From assembly GCA_036376915.1 (NCBI GenBank), contig DASUZK010000098.1, positions 1 through 11,488 of the forward strand: a stretch of 11,488 nt of DNA. Direction: 5' to 3'. Shown here in pieces: positions 1-7,156 of this stretch. This stretch comes from VRUE01 sp036376915. GTDB taxonomy: Bacteria; Actinomycetota; Thermoleophilia; Solirubrobacterales; 70-9. Position 1 is the first letter of the stretch; every line of letters starts with the position of its first letter. Both the position numbers and the translations under genes were made by a program. The notes under the pieces are model-generated. The model saw nothing but the letters and a program-made list of their open reading frames with translations, made no database searches and had not been told where the DNA came from.

Positions 1-4
1 CTTG

Positions 5-1540
5 TTATGGACGGGTTTTCACGGACTCGTCACTCGGCCGGGCGGCCTCGCGCATCGAGGGGAAGAGGATGACGTCGCGGAGGTTCTCGGTGCCGGCGAC
101 GATCATCAGCAGGCGGTCGATGCCGATGCCGCAGCCGCTCGCGGTCAGCATCCCGTACTCGAGCGCGCGCACGAACTCTTCGTCGTGGGGGTGCGGGTCG
201 GTCTCGCTGCCGGCCTCCTGGCGCTCGCGCTGGCGGACGAAGTGGCGGCGCTGCATCTCGGGGTCGTTGACGTCGGTGCCGCCGCCGGTGATCTCCATCC
301 CGGCGACGATCCCGTCGAAGGCCTCGCCGAGCAGCTCGGGATGGTCGGGCTGGGGCTTGACCAGCGGCCAGAGGTCGAGCGGCAGATCGACGAGGAAGGT
401 CGGCTGGACGATCTTGGGCTCGACCAGCTTGCCCTGGATCGAGTCGACCACCGCGGCCCAGTCGGCCTTGGGGTCGACGTCGCCCTCGAGCAGCTCGGCC
501 AGCTCGTCGCGGCTGGAGCTGACTATGTCGGCGCCGGTCGCCTCGAGGATCGCGTCGCGCAGCGTCACCCGCTTCCAGGGCGCCTTGAAGTCGATCTGGT
601 GGCCGTCGCGCTCGACCACCGTCGTCCCCAGCACCTGCTCGACCACGGCCGAGACCAGCTGCTCGGTGAAGGCCATGACGCCGTTGTAGTCGGCGCAGCT
701 GAGGAACCACTCGAGCATCGTGAACTCGGGGTTGTGCTGCGGCGACATCCCCTCGTTGCGGAAGAACTTGCCGAGCTCGTAGACGTTCTCGAAGCCGCCG
801 ACGATCGCGCGCTTCAGGTAGAGCTCGGTCGCCGTGCGCAGGAAGAGCTCGCGGTTGAGCGTGTTGTGGTGGGTGGTGAACGGCCGCGCCGCGGCGCCCC
901 CGGTCATCTGCTGGAGCATCGGCGTTTCCAGCTCGACGAAGTCGTGCTCGTTCATGTAGGCGCGGATCGCGGCGACCAGCTGCGCCCGCATCGCGAAGAT
1001 CTCGCGCGAGCGCTCGTTCGCCATCAGGTCGAGCTCGCGCTGGCGGTAGCGGACCTCGGGGTCCGAGATGCCGTGGAAGAGGTCGGGCGGGTCGCGCAGC
1101 GCCTTGGCCAGCATCGTGCACTCGCGCACGGCGAGGGCGAGCTGGCCGCGCTTGGTCACGTAGAGGTCCCCCTCGACCCCGACCGCGTCGCCGATGTCGA
1201 GGGCCTCGATCCGGTCGAAGGCCTGCTCGCCGATCGCGTCCTTGCGCGCGTAGGCCTGGATCGTGCCGGTCAGGTCGCGAACGTCGAAGAAGGCCGTCTT
1301 GCCGTGGCCGCGCTGGCCGACCAGCCGGCCGGCGATCCGGTAGGAGAACTGCGGGTGCTCACCCTCGCCGAGCTCGTCCGGGTCGTGAGCCTCGAGGATC
1401 GAGGAGATCTTGTCGCGATCCGGCCATCCCTGGCGAGGGTAGGGCTCGATCCCTTCGGCGCGCAGCCGCTCGAGCTTCTCCCGCCTGACGCTCTCCGTCG
1501 AGCCCTCCGAGGGCTCGACCTTCGAAGGCGCGTCGCTCAC
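5..1540 (-). CDS. lysS: Lysyl-tRNA synthetase, class II
   Basis: This cytoplasmic enzyme charges tRNA-Lys with lysine using ATP. The 511-residue product has the full class II LysRS layout. An OB-fold anticodon-binding domain lies at about residues 66-150 (IAGRLVGQRGHGKTAFFDVR region). The catalytic core follows, with a motif 1 region near 185-225, motif 2 around R261-N-E-G and PEFTMLEWF, and motif 3 near 469-478 (GCGIGIDRLL). The length is normal for the family. The start is GTG at 1540, whose GTGA overlaps the TGA of prmC by 4 bases, so translation is probably coupled; no strong Shine-Dalgarno is visible. The TAA stop lies 5 bases from the window edge. It is the last visible gene of the argF-lgt-prmC-lysS unit. 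The identification is firm. Confidence 0.97.
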   Translation of the reverse strand: MSDAPSKVEPSEGSTESVRREKLERLRAEGIEPYPRQGWPDRDKISSILEAHDPDELGEGEHPQFSYRIAGRLVGQRGHGKTAFFDVRDLTGTIQAYARKDAIGEQAFDRIEALDIGDAVGVEGDLYVTKRGQLALAVRECTMLAKALRDPPDLFHGISDPEVRYRQRELDLMANERSREIFAMRAQLVAAIRAYMNEHDFVELETPMLQQMTGGAAARPFTTHHNTLNRELFLRTATELYLKRAIVGGFENVYELGKFFRNEGMSPQHNPEFTMLEWFLSCADYNGVMAFTEQLVSAVVEQVLGTTVVERDGHQIDFKAPWKRVTLRDAILEATGADIVSSSRDELAELLEGDVDPKADWAAVVDSIQGKLVEPKIVQPTFLVDLPLDLWPLVKPQPDHPELLGEAFDGIVAGMEITGGGTDVNDPEMQRRHFVRQRERQEAGSETDPHPHDEEFVRALEYGMLTASGCGIGIDRLLMIVAGTENLRDVILFPSMREAARPSDESVKTRP

Positions 1541-2343
1541 GGAACGAAGCCGACCGTCACCCGCTCGTCGCCGCGGTAGTCCGTGCGCGTCTCGGCCTCG
1601 TGCAACAGCTCGCGCATCGCCGGGCCGTGGTGGGTGTCGTGCTCGAGCGCCACGCGCCAGCCGCTCGGCGTCTCGCCGAGCAGATCGCGGATGACGCCTA
1701 GCCCGTCGTCGCCGCTCTCGCCCAGCACGGCGATCTCCGGCTCGCGGCGGATCTCGGGCGAACGCTCGTCGATCGAGGTCTCGGTGATGTAGGGCAGGTT
1801 GGCGATCAGCAGGTCAACTTCCTCAACGTAGTCGGGGATGCCTTCGTCGACGCTCACCTCCAGCTCGATGCCGAGGCGTGCCGCGTTCTCGCGCGCCGCC
1901 GCGGCCGCCTCCTCGGAGAGGTCCGAAGCGGTCACCCGCAGGTCGGGACGCTCGCTGAGCAGGGCGAGGGCGATCGCGCCGGACCCGGTGCCGACCTCGT
2001 GCACGCGCGCGCCCTGCGGCAGCTCTACGCCGATGGCGACGAGCAGCTCGGTCTCGCGGCGCGGGATCAGCACCCGCTCGTCGACGGCGATCTCGATCTC
2101 GCGGAAACGACAGCTGCCGAGGATGTACTCGAGCGGCTCGCGCTCGCCGCGCCGGGCGACGAGGCGCTCGATCTTCTCGCGCAGCTCGGGGCTCAGCTCG
2201 GTCGAGCCGTCGCGCTCGAGGTCGGCGACGTCCATGTCCAGCGCCATCGCCACCAGCGCCCTGGCGTCAGCCTCGGGCGTCTCGCAACCGGCGGCGGCGA
2301 TCGCCGCCGTTGCCTGCTCCACGATCTCCCCTGCGCTCCCCAT
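1537..2343 (-). CDS. prmC: Peptide chain release factor N5-glutamine methyltransferase
   Basis: PrmC (HemK) methylates the glutamine of the GGQ motif in release factors RF1/RF2, using S-adenosylmethionine. Numbered from the longest frame (274 aa, ATG at 2361), the protein shows the PLEYILG substrate-binding stretch at 76-82, VLIPRRETE at 97-105, the SAM motif HEVGTGSG at 121-128, and NLPY at 188-191. NLPY replaces the usual NPPY; other PrmC-like proteins also carry NLPY, so activity is plausible. I place the start at the ATG at 2343 (MGSAGEIVEQ, 268 aa). It is preceded 8 bases upstream by GGAGGGAG, whereas the ATG at 2361 has no ribosome-binding site. It follows lgt by about 40 bases and overlaps lysS by 4. 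Confidence 0.93.
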   Translation of the reverse strand: MGSAGEIVEQATAAIAAAGCETPEADARALVAMALDMDVADLERDGSTELSPELREKIERLVARRGEREPLEYILGSCRFREIEIAVDERVLIPRRETELLVAIGVELPQGARVHEVGTGSGAIALALLSERPDLRVTASDLSEEAAAAARENAARLGIELEVSVDEGIPDYVEEVDLLIANLPYITETSIDERSPEIRREPEIAVLGESGDDGLGVIRDLLGETPSGWRVALEHDTHHGPAMRELLHEAETRTDYRGDERVTVGFVP

Positions 2344-2349
2344 CGGCGA

Positions 2350-2359
2350 GGCTCCCTCC
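2350..2359 (-). promoter_or_regulatory. Shine-Dalgarno that decides the prmC start
   Basis: Read on the minus strand, GGAGGGAG lies just inside the longer prmC frame and 8 bases before the second in-frame ATG at 2343. This is ideal anti-16S pairing and spacing. The first ATG (2361) is preceded by an AT-rich stretch without purine-rich complementarity. The site therefore favours the shorter PrmC. This is seen directly in sequence; actual use is inferred. Confidence 0.6.
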
Positions 2360-2382
2360 ATTCGAGCTTCTAAAACTGACTA

Positions 2383-3171
2383 TTACCCCGCGGCGAGCCT
2401 GGTCGGATCGCTCGGAGCCATCTGCGACAGGCTACCGTGTCGGCGTCGCACGAGAAGGATCCACACGACCCCGATCGCCATCATCGCCAGGCTCTCCAGC
2501 TGTGCCGTCGTGAGCCCCAGAGCCGCGTCGTCGTTGCGGCGCAGGAACTCGATCAGGAAGCGCTCGGCACCGGCGTAGACGAGATAGAGCGCGAAGAGGA
2601 TCCCGGGGCGGAAGCGGTCGCGCAGCTGCCAGAGAATCCAGGCGCCGAGGCCCATCGCCAGCGTCTCGTAGATCGGGGTCGGATGGACGGTGCCGTCGAT
2701 GGGAACCGTGCCGTCGGGGTATGCCATCGCCCAGGGGCCGTCCCAGGCCTTGCCGTAGTCGCCGTCGCCGGAGAGCTGGCAGCCGCAGCGCCCGATCGCG
2801 TAGCCCAGCGCCAGGGCCGGCGCGGCGAGGTCGAACAGCGCGGGGCCGAGGAAGTCGCGATACCAAGCCCAGAGCAGGACAGCGAGGGCGCCGCCGATCG
2901 CGCCGCCGTACCAGACCAGGCCCGAGCCGGAGAAGAGGTTGCCGATCAGGTCGTCGCTGACGCTGTCGTAGTTCTGGACGACGAAGTAGACGCGCGAGCC
3001 GACGATGCCGCCGATCAGCGCGGCGAAGCCCACCTCATACGCCCAGTCGACCGGCTTGCCGATCTCCCCCAGCCGCTTCCAGATCAGCGCCCCCGCGGCG
3101 AGGAAGGCAAGCGCGAACATCAGGCCGAAGGTCTGGAGCGTGACGGGCCCGATGTGGAGCTCGGGGTACAC
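2383..3171 (-). CDS. lgt: Prolipoprotein diacylglyceryl transferase
   Basis: Lgt moves diacylglycerol from phosphatidylglycerol to the lipobox cysteine of prolipoproteins, the first step of lipoprotein maturation in the cytoplasmic membrane. The 262-residue protein is strongly hydrophobic with about seven membrane segments. It has an N-terminal IGPVTLQTFGLMFALAF segment, the signature AIGRCGCQLSGDGDYG at 125-140 with the conserved Gly-Arg, HPTPIYE at 163-169, and the C-terminal ERFLIEFLRR. The GDGDYG version of the signature differs from the GNFxNxE form of E. coli but is known in other phyla. The segment VWYGGAIGG has Tyr where E. coli Lgt has His103. The GTG start lies one base after the argF TGA, indicating translational coupling. 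The identification is firm. Confidence 0.94.
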   Translation of the reverse strand: MYPELHIGPVTLQTFGLMFALAFLAAGALIWKRLGEIGKPVDWAYEVGFAALIGGIVGSRVYFVVQNYDSVSDDLIGNLFSGSGLVWYGGAIGGALAVLLWAWYRDFLGPALFDLAAPALALGYAIGRCGCQLSGDGDYGKAWDGPWAMAYPDGTVPIDGTVHPTPIYETLAMGLGAWILWQLRDRFRPGILFALYLVYAGAERFLIEFLRRNDDAALGLTTAQLESLAMMAIGVVWILLVRRRHGSLSQMAPSDPTRLAAG

Positions 3172-3172
3172 C

Positions 3173-4081
3173 TCAGCCGGCGATCAGCATCTCCAGCAGC
3201 GCCTTCTGCGCGTGCAGGCGGTTCTCGGCCTGGTCCCAGACGGCGGAGCGCTCGCCGTAGAGAACCTCGGCGCTGATCTCCTCACCGGGGTGCGCGGGCA
3301 GGCAGTGCAGGACGACGGCTTCGTCCTTGGCCGCCGAGAGCAGGTCGGCGTCGATGCGGAAGGGGGCGAGGTCGGCGCGGCGTCGCTCGGCCTCGGCCTC
3401 GTCGCCCATGCTGACCCAGACGTCGGTGTAGAGCGCATCGGCATCGGCGGCGGCGTCGCGCGGGTCGCCGGTCAGCTTCGCGTCGTGACCCTCCTCGAGC
3501 TGATAGCCGGGCGGCGCGGCGACGACGACCTCGACGCCGGCGAGCTCTCCGGCGATGACAAGCGAGCGGGCGACGTTGTTGCCGTCGCCGACGTAGGCGA
3601 GGCGGAGGCCGGCGAGCTCGCCACGGCGCTCGCGCAGGGTGAGCAGGTCGGCTAGCGCCTGGCAGGGGTGGTGAAGGGGGGTGAGCGCGTTGACCACCGG
3701 CACCTCGGCCGCGTCCGCCAGCTCGGCGACGGCCTCGTGGGAGCCGGACCGGATCACGATCGCGTCGACGTAGCGGGAGAGGACCCGCGCCGTGTCGCCG
3801 ATCGACTCGCCGCGGGAGAGCTGAAGCTCGTCGCCGCGCAGGACGACGGGGGTCCCACCCAGCTCGGCGACGCCGACCTCGAAGGAGATCCTCGTCCGCG
3901 TCGAGGGCTTCTCGAAGACGAGGGCGACGCTGCGGCCGGCGAGCGCATCCACCCCGAGCCGGCCCCCGCGGCCCGCTTTCAGCTCGGCCGCACGGTCGAG
4001 CAGCTTGCCGAGCTCGAACGCACCCAGCTCTTCGCCTGTGAGGAAGTCCTGCTTCAAGCTGCGGATACTAAGTGCGTGCAC
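3173..4081 (-). CDS. argF: Ornithine carbamoyltransferase
   Basis: This enzyme makes citrulline from ornithine and carbamoyl phosphate in arginine synthesis. From GTG at 4081 the product is 302 aa, a normal length. Carbamoyl-phosphate-binding STRTR is at 60-64, HPCQALADL at 138-146, the ornithine-loop SMGDE at 224-228, and HCLPAHPGEE at 259-268; these distinguish OTC from aspartate carbamoyltransferase. Two starts fit: GTG 4081 (MHALSIRSLKQDF) and TTG 4057 (MKQDFLTGEEL). Neither has a Shine-Dalgarno, and TTG sits 7 bases after a -10-like TAGTAT, so a leaderless start is possible. The open frame continues far upstream to 6751, but only because that strand is antisense to high-GC genes. It heads the argF-lgt-prmC-lysS operon. 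Confidence 0.95.
   Translation of the reverse strand: MHALSIRSLKQDFLTGEELGAFELGKLLDRAAELKAGRGGRLGVDALAGRSVALVFEKPSTRTRISFEVGVAELGGTPVVLRGDELQLSRGESIGDTARVLSRYVDAIVIRSGSHEAVAELADAAEVPVVNALTPLHHPCQALADLLTLRERRGELAGLRLAYVGDGNNVARSLVIAGELAGVEVVVAAPPGYQLEEGHDAKLTGDPRDAAADADALYTDVWVSMGDEAEAERRRADLAPFRIDADLLSAAKDEAVVLHCLPAHPGEEISAEVLYGERSAVWDQAENRLHAQKALLEMLIAG
4064..4070. promoter_or_regulatory. Candidate bidirectional -10 element between argF and the EEP gene
   Basis: A short AT-rich patch in otherwise very GC-rich DNA reads GATACT on the plus strand (4064-4069) and TAGTAT on the minus strand (4070-4065). Each matches the TATAAT consensus at four positions. GATACT lies 6 bases before the EEP GTG at 4076, and TAGTAT lies 7 bases before the TTG at 4057 in argF. 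Both spacings fit leaderless mRNAs, which are common in Actinobacteria. No good -35 is visible on either side. This is inference from pattern and spacing. Confidence 0.3.
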
Positions 4082-4894
4082 TGCACCGCGATCAGCTGGA
4101 ACCTCTTCCACGGGCGTGATTTCCCACCCGACACGGCGCTCTTCACCTGGCGATCTCGCCTGCTGCGGATCGAGGAGCGGGGGGCGATACATGTGCAGGT
4201 GAACCGCGATCTCGAGGGGGAGTTCGCGCAGGTGCTCGCCGCGGCCGAGTGGGACGTCGCCCTGCTGCAGGAGTGCCCGCCGCGCTTCGCCGCACCCCTG
4301 GCGAGCGCCTGTGCCGCTGAGTCCCACCGCGTGCTCACCTCGCGCAACTCGCTCGCCGCTCTGCGCACCCTCGCCGCCCGGATCAACCCCGACCTGGTCG
4401 CCTCCGGCGAGGGCGGCTCGAACCTGACCTTGGTGCGAAGGGAGGGGCCGCTGGGGGAGATCGTCGAGCGTCGCGAGCTCGTGATCCACGAGGGCAGGCC
4501 CGAGCGTCGCGCGATGGCCTTCACCCGCACCGCCTCGGGCATCTGTGTGGCGAACCTGCACGCGACCAACGACCAACCGGCGCTGGCCGCCGAGGACGTT
4601 CTGAAAGCGGCAGAGCGCAGCGGGGAGTGGGCCGGCGAGGCGCCGTTGATCTTCGGCGGCGACCTCAACCTGCGACCCGGCGAGGATCCGGGCGTCTTCG
4701 ACGTGCTGCGCGAGCGCTTCGGCCTCACCCGGCCGACCGGGCCTCGCGCGATCGACCACCTGCTCTCGCGCGGGATGAGGATCGCGGAGGCGCCGGCGGC
4801 ATGGCCCCCCGAGCTCCGGGAGCTGCCGCGGGGGAGCTTGGCCCTGCGCCTTTCCGACCATGCTCCCGTCCAGGCCGGCTTCGAGTACGGGTAG
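4076..4894 (+). CDS. Endonuclease/exonuclease/phosphatase-family protein
   Basis: This is a Mg2+-dependent phosphoesterase of the EEP (DNase I-like) fold; its substrate cannot be told from sequence. From GTG 4076 it is 272 aa. The fold's active-site residues appear in order: N9 in SWNLFHGRD, E66 in VALLQE, N160 and H162 in ANLHATND, D196 and N198 in GGDLNLRPG, D227 in RAIDHLL, and D261-H262 in LSDHAPVQAGF. All catalytic positions look intact, so it is probably active. No signal peptide or membrane segment is seen, suggesting a cytoplasmic protein. The frame is open upstream to 3668, but that part is antisense to argF. The start falls where family similarity begins and shares the palindrome GTGCAC with the argF start. 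It has no Shine-Dalgarno. DNA repair nuclease, phosphodiesterase or lipid phosphatase roles are all possible. Confidence 0.85.
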   Translation: MHCTAISWNLFHGRDFPPDTALFTWRSRLLRIEERGAIHVQVNRDLEGEFAQVLAAAEWDVALLQECPPRFAAPLASACAAESHRVLTSRNSLAALRTLAARINPDLVASGEGGSNLTLVRREGPLGEIVERRELVIHEGRPERRAMAFTRTASGICVANLHATNDQPALAAEDVLKAAERSGEWAGEAPLIFGGDLNLRPGEDPGVFDVLRERFGLTRPTGPRAIDHLLSRGMRIAEAPAAWPPELRELPRGSLALRLSDHAPVQAGFEYG

Positions 4895-4906
4895 ACCTGG
4901 ACCACC

Positions 4907-4930
4907 GGAACCGGCAGGGATGCGATAGTC
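4907..4930 (+). promoter_or_regulatory. Possible ECF-sigma-type promoter of the histone-like gene
   Basis: GGAAC at 4907-4911 is followed after 16 bases by GTC at 4928-4930. This arrangement resembles the GGAAC-N16/17-GTC promoters read by many extracytoplasmic-function sigma factors. A -10-like GATAGT (4924-4929) overlaps it. It lies 43 bases before the ATG of the histone-like gene, in the only sizeable gap of this strand's cluster. Such short motifs occur by chance, so this is a weak prediction. Confidence 0.25.
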
Positions 4931-4957
4931 AACCGGGAAGACCCCCGGCAACCCACC

Positions 4958-4963
4958 AGGAGG
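4958..4963 (+). promoter_or_regulatory. Strong Shine-Dalgarno for the histone-like gene
   Basis: AGGAGG is the most complete ribosome-binding site seen in the window, 9 bases before ATG 4973. Most neighbouring genes have weak or no Shine-Dalgarno, so this gene is probably translated at a high level, as expected for an abundant nucleoid-type protein. Confidence 0.7.
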
Positions 4964-4972
4964 CAAGAGACC

Positions 4973-5437
4973 ATGGCCGCGAAAAAACAGACCACCGGCA
5001 AAGCGACGAAAAAAACCAAAGCCGGCGCGCGCGCCAAGAAAGCTCCGAAAAAAGCCCCCGCGAAGAAAAAGCCCGCGGCCAAGAAGGCCAAAGCCAAAAC
5101 CGCGAAAAAGGCCTCGATCCGTGGCGGTGCGGCGACGGCAGGGCTCGACAAGAGCGTCGAGCAGTTCCGCGAGAGCCTCGAGCGCAGCGTCACCCTCAGC
5201 CGCGACCGGCTCCAGGAGGTCGTCGACGACGCGGTCAAACGCGGTCGCATGACCCGCGGCGACGCCGAGAAGATGCTCTCCGACCTGGTCAAGAAGGGAC
5301 GGCGGCAGACCGACTCCCTGCTGAAAGAGCTCGAACGACTGGTCCAGCAGGCGCGCAAAGAGGTCGGCGGACGCGCCGAGCCGGTGCGCAAGCAGGCCAC
5401 GCAGGCCGCGCGCCGCGCGCGCAAGAAACTTGGCTAG
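4973..5437 (+). CDS. Histone H1-like, lysine/alanine-rich DNA-binding protein
   Basis: The 154-residue product has two parts. Residues 1 to about 50 form a strongly basic, low-complexity tail of Lys, Ala and Pro (KKAPKKAPAKKKPAAKKAKA type), like eukaryotic histone H1 and the C-terminal tails of actinobacterial HU. Residues 55-154 are a predicted helical, possibly coiled-coil region (VEQFRESLERSVTLSRDRLQ and following), with a basic C-terminus ending RRARKKLG. That helical part resembles small actinobacterial proteins often called phasin-like or granule-associated. A role in nucleoid compaction or nucleic-acid binding is inferred from charge alone. The ATG has a strong AGGAGG at 4958-4963, 9 bases upstream. 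The tail uses many AAA codons, giving A6 and A7 runs (4982-4987, 5009-5015) that are unusual here and could be prone to slippage. The stop abuts the rlmD-like start. Confidence 0.8.
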   Translation: MAAKKQTTGKATKKTKAGARAKKAPKKAPAKKKPAAKKAKAKTAKKASIRGGAATAGLDKSVEQFRESLERSVTLSRDRLQEVVDDAVKRGRMTRGDAEKMLSDLVKKGRRQTDSLLKELERLVQQARKEVGGRAEPVRKQATQAARRARKKLG

Positions 5438-6781
5438 GTGAGCCGGGCAACCGGTGAGATTCCGGCGACTCGCCGGCATCGCGGAGAGCAGCTCGAGGTC
5501 GAGATCGACTCGCTTGCCTTCGGCGGGCGGGGAGTGGCGCGCTCGGAGGGACTCGTCGTCTTCGTCGCCGGCGCCCTGCCCGGGGACCGGGTCCGGGTCG
5601 AGATCACGAAAGCGAAGAAGCGCTTCGCCGAGGCGCGCACGGTCGAGCTGCTGCGGCCGGGCGCCGAGCGGATCGCCGACAGCTGCAGCCACGACGGAGA
5701 GCCCTGCCCGGGAGCTCCGTGGCAGGGGCTGCCCTACGAGCGGCAGCTCACCAGCAAGCGCGACCAGGTGGACGAGGCGCTGCGGCGCATCGGCGGCCTC
5801 GACGGGTTCGAGCTGGAGGAGATCGAGCCGGCGGTCGAGCAGTGGCGCTACCGCAACAAGCTCGAGTACTCCTTCGGCGAGCGCGACGGCGAACCGATCC
5901 TCGGCTTCCACGCCCGCGGCCGCTGGGACCTCGTCGTCGACGTCGAGGACTGCCTGCTCGCCTCCGAGCGGGGCAACGCGGCGCGCAACGAGGTGCGCGA
6001 GTGGGCACGCCTGGAGGCAGTTCCCGCCTACGACGGGCACTCGCGCGAGGGCGTGTTGCGCAATCTGGCCGTGCGCGAGGGTTGGCGCACGGGTCAGATC
6101 CAGACCCGGCTGGTGACCTCCGCCGCCCGCTTCCCGAAACCACCGGTCGACCTGCACACGGCGATCGAGGGCGACTCGGGCGGGACCGACGGCCCGACCG
6201 GCGTGCTGGGCGAGGAGCGGCTGCGCGAGGAGCTCTGCGGGCTGCGCCTGGAGATGTCCCACGGCGCCTTCTTCCAGACCAACACCGAGATGGCCGAGCG
6301 GCTCTACGCGGTCGCCGCCGAGTACGCGGGCCTGAGCGGCAGTGAGCGCGTATTCGACCTCTACTGCGGGATCGGCACGATCGGGCTGACGATGGCCGCG
6401 CGGGCCGGCGAGGTCTGGGGCCTGGAGATAGTCCCCGAGGCGATCGCCGACGCCGAGCGCAACGCCGAGCTGAACGAGGTCGGGAACGCCCGCTTCATGG
6501 CCGGCAGCGCCCGCACCGGCGTCAGGCCGCTGATCGAGGAGGCGGGCAAGCCCGACGTGGTCGTCATCGATCCGCCCCGCGCCGGCCTCTCGCAGAAGAT
6601 CGTCCGCCGCGTGCTCGAGTGTGAGGCGAAGAAGATCGTCTACGTCTCCTGCAACCCGACCACCCTGGCCCCCAACGCCGCCCAGATGGTCGAGGCCGGC
6701 TACACCATGAAGCGAGTCAAGCCCGTCGACATGTTCCCCCAGACCCCGCACATCGAGTGCGTGGCGCTGCTGGAGAGATAG
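5438..6781 (+). CDS. RlmD/TrmA-family RNA uracil-C5 methyltransferase
   Basis: This SAM-dependent enzyme of the RlmD/RlmC/TrmA family methylates C5 of a uridine in rRNA or tRNA. The 447-residue protein has an N-terminal TRAM RNA-binding domain (about 16-72), a central region, and a C-terminal Rossmann methyltransferase with SAM motif FDLYCGIGTIGL near 306-317 and IDPPRAGL. The catalytic nucleophile is Cys405 in YVSCNPTTLA and the general base is probably Glu440 in HIECVALL. The cysteine cluster that holds a 4Fe-4S centre in RlmD is incomplete: C83 and C90 are present, but the third position reads CPGAPWQ (Ala93) instead of CGGC; a later Cys is kept in VEDCLLAS. The exact target base is therefore uncertain. 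GTG 5438 directly follows the previous gene's TAG, suggesting cotranslation. Confidence 0.9.
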   Translation: MSRATGEIPATRRHRGEQLEVEIDSLAFGGRGVARSEGLVVFVAGALPGDRVRVEITKAKKRFAEARTVELLRPGAERIADSCSHDGEPCPGAPWQGLPYERQLTSKRDQVDEALRRIGGLDGFELEEIEPAVEQWRYRNKLEYSFGERDGEPILGFHARGRWDLVVDVEDCLLASERGNAARNEVREWARLEAVPAYDGHSREGVLRNLAVREGWRTGQIQTRLVTSAARFPKPPVDLHTAIEGDSGGTDGPTGVLGEERLREELCGLRLEMSHGAFFQTNTEMAERLYAVAAEYAGLSGSERVFDLYCGIGTIGLTMAARAGEVWGLEIVPEAIADAERNAELNEVGNARFMAGSARTGVRPLIEEAGKPDVVVIDPPRAGLSQKIVRRVLECEAKKIVYVSCNPTTLAPNAAQMVEAGYTMKRVKPVDMFPQTPHIECVALLER

Positions 6782-6790
6782 GCCGAAGAC

Positions 6791-7156
6791 CTAGAGCGAC
6801 GTCGCGATCAGGGTGCAAATCGCGGCAAAGCCGGCGAGGATTCCGCCGGTCAGGATGATGAAGCCGAGCATCATCGTTCGCTGAACCCCGTCGATGCGAT
6901 CGTTCACCCGTTCGAGGCCTCCTTTCATCTCACCGAGACCCCCTTTCATCTCACCGAGGCCCTCTTTCATCTCACCGAGGCCCTCTTTCATCTCACCCCG
7001 CATCGTCGTGAACTCGGTCCTCATCTCCAGCCGGAGACCGCCGATCTCCCCCTCGACTCTTTCGAAGCGGCGGTCGATCTTCTCGAAGCCGCAATCGACC
7101 TTGCCGCTCAGTTCGTCCAGGCGACCCTCTGTCCATTCCTGCGCCATTGCCTCCAT
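6791..7156 (-). CDS. Hypothetical coiled-coil protein with C-terminal membrane anchor
   Basis: I do not recognise a named family. The 121-residue product begins with a helical, charged region (residues about 5-45, with FEKIDRRFERVEGEIGGL heptad spacing). Four near-identical heptads of GEMKEGL/GEMKGGL type follow at about 53-80, then a short VNDRIDGVQR helix and a single hydrophobic segment (about 94-118, MMLGFIILTGGILAGFAAI) ending at the C-terminus. This predicts a tail-anchored, oligomerising membrane protein with its coiled coil in the cytoplasm. The architecture resembles small hemolysin XhlA-like or other repeat coiled-coil proteins, without clear homology. ATG 7156 lacks a Shine-Dalgarno; ATG 7147 has GGAGG, but only 2 bases away, so the start is uncertain. 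It converges on the rlmD-like gene with a 9-base gap. Confidence 0.65.
   Translation of the reverse strand: MEAMAQEWTEGRLDELSGKVDCGFEKIDRRFERVEGEIGGLRLEMRTEFTTMRGEMKEGLGEMKEGLGEMKGGLGEMKGGLERVNDRIDGVQRTMMLGFIILTGGILAGFAAICTLIATSL
6918..7001. repeat. Four-copy 21-bp tandem repeat inside the coiled-coil gene
   Basis: Four consecutive 21-base units (6918-6938, 6939-6959, 6960-6980, 6981-7001) share the core TTTCATCTCACCGAG. The first three differ at only a few positions and the fourth diverges at its end. On the minus strand each unit encodes one heptad GEMKxGL, so a unit gained or lost would lengthen or shorten the coiled coil without changing frame. Confidence 0.9.

Noticed and set aside
2..1579. 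Long plus-strand open frame (525 codons) opposite lysS
   Set aside because: It is the antisense of an unmistakable lysS. It has no recognisable domain and is rich in low-complexity Asp/Leu/Ala/Arg, typical of shadow frames in high-GC DNA.
3668..4075. Upstream extension of the EEP frame
   Set aside because: This part is antisense to the argF core and adds no EEP-like residues. Family similarity begins at TAISWNLFHG just after GTG 4076.
4082..6751. Extension of the argF frame upstream to about 1,190 residues
   Set aside because: Only the last 302 codons resemble OTC. The rest lies antisense to the EEP, histone-like and RlmD-like genes, all of which have clear family motifs.
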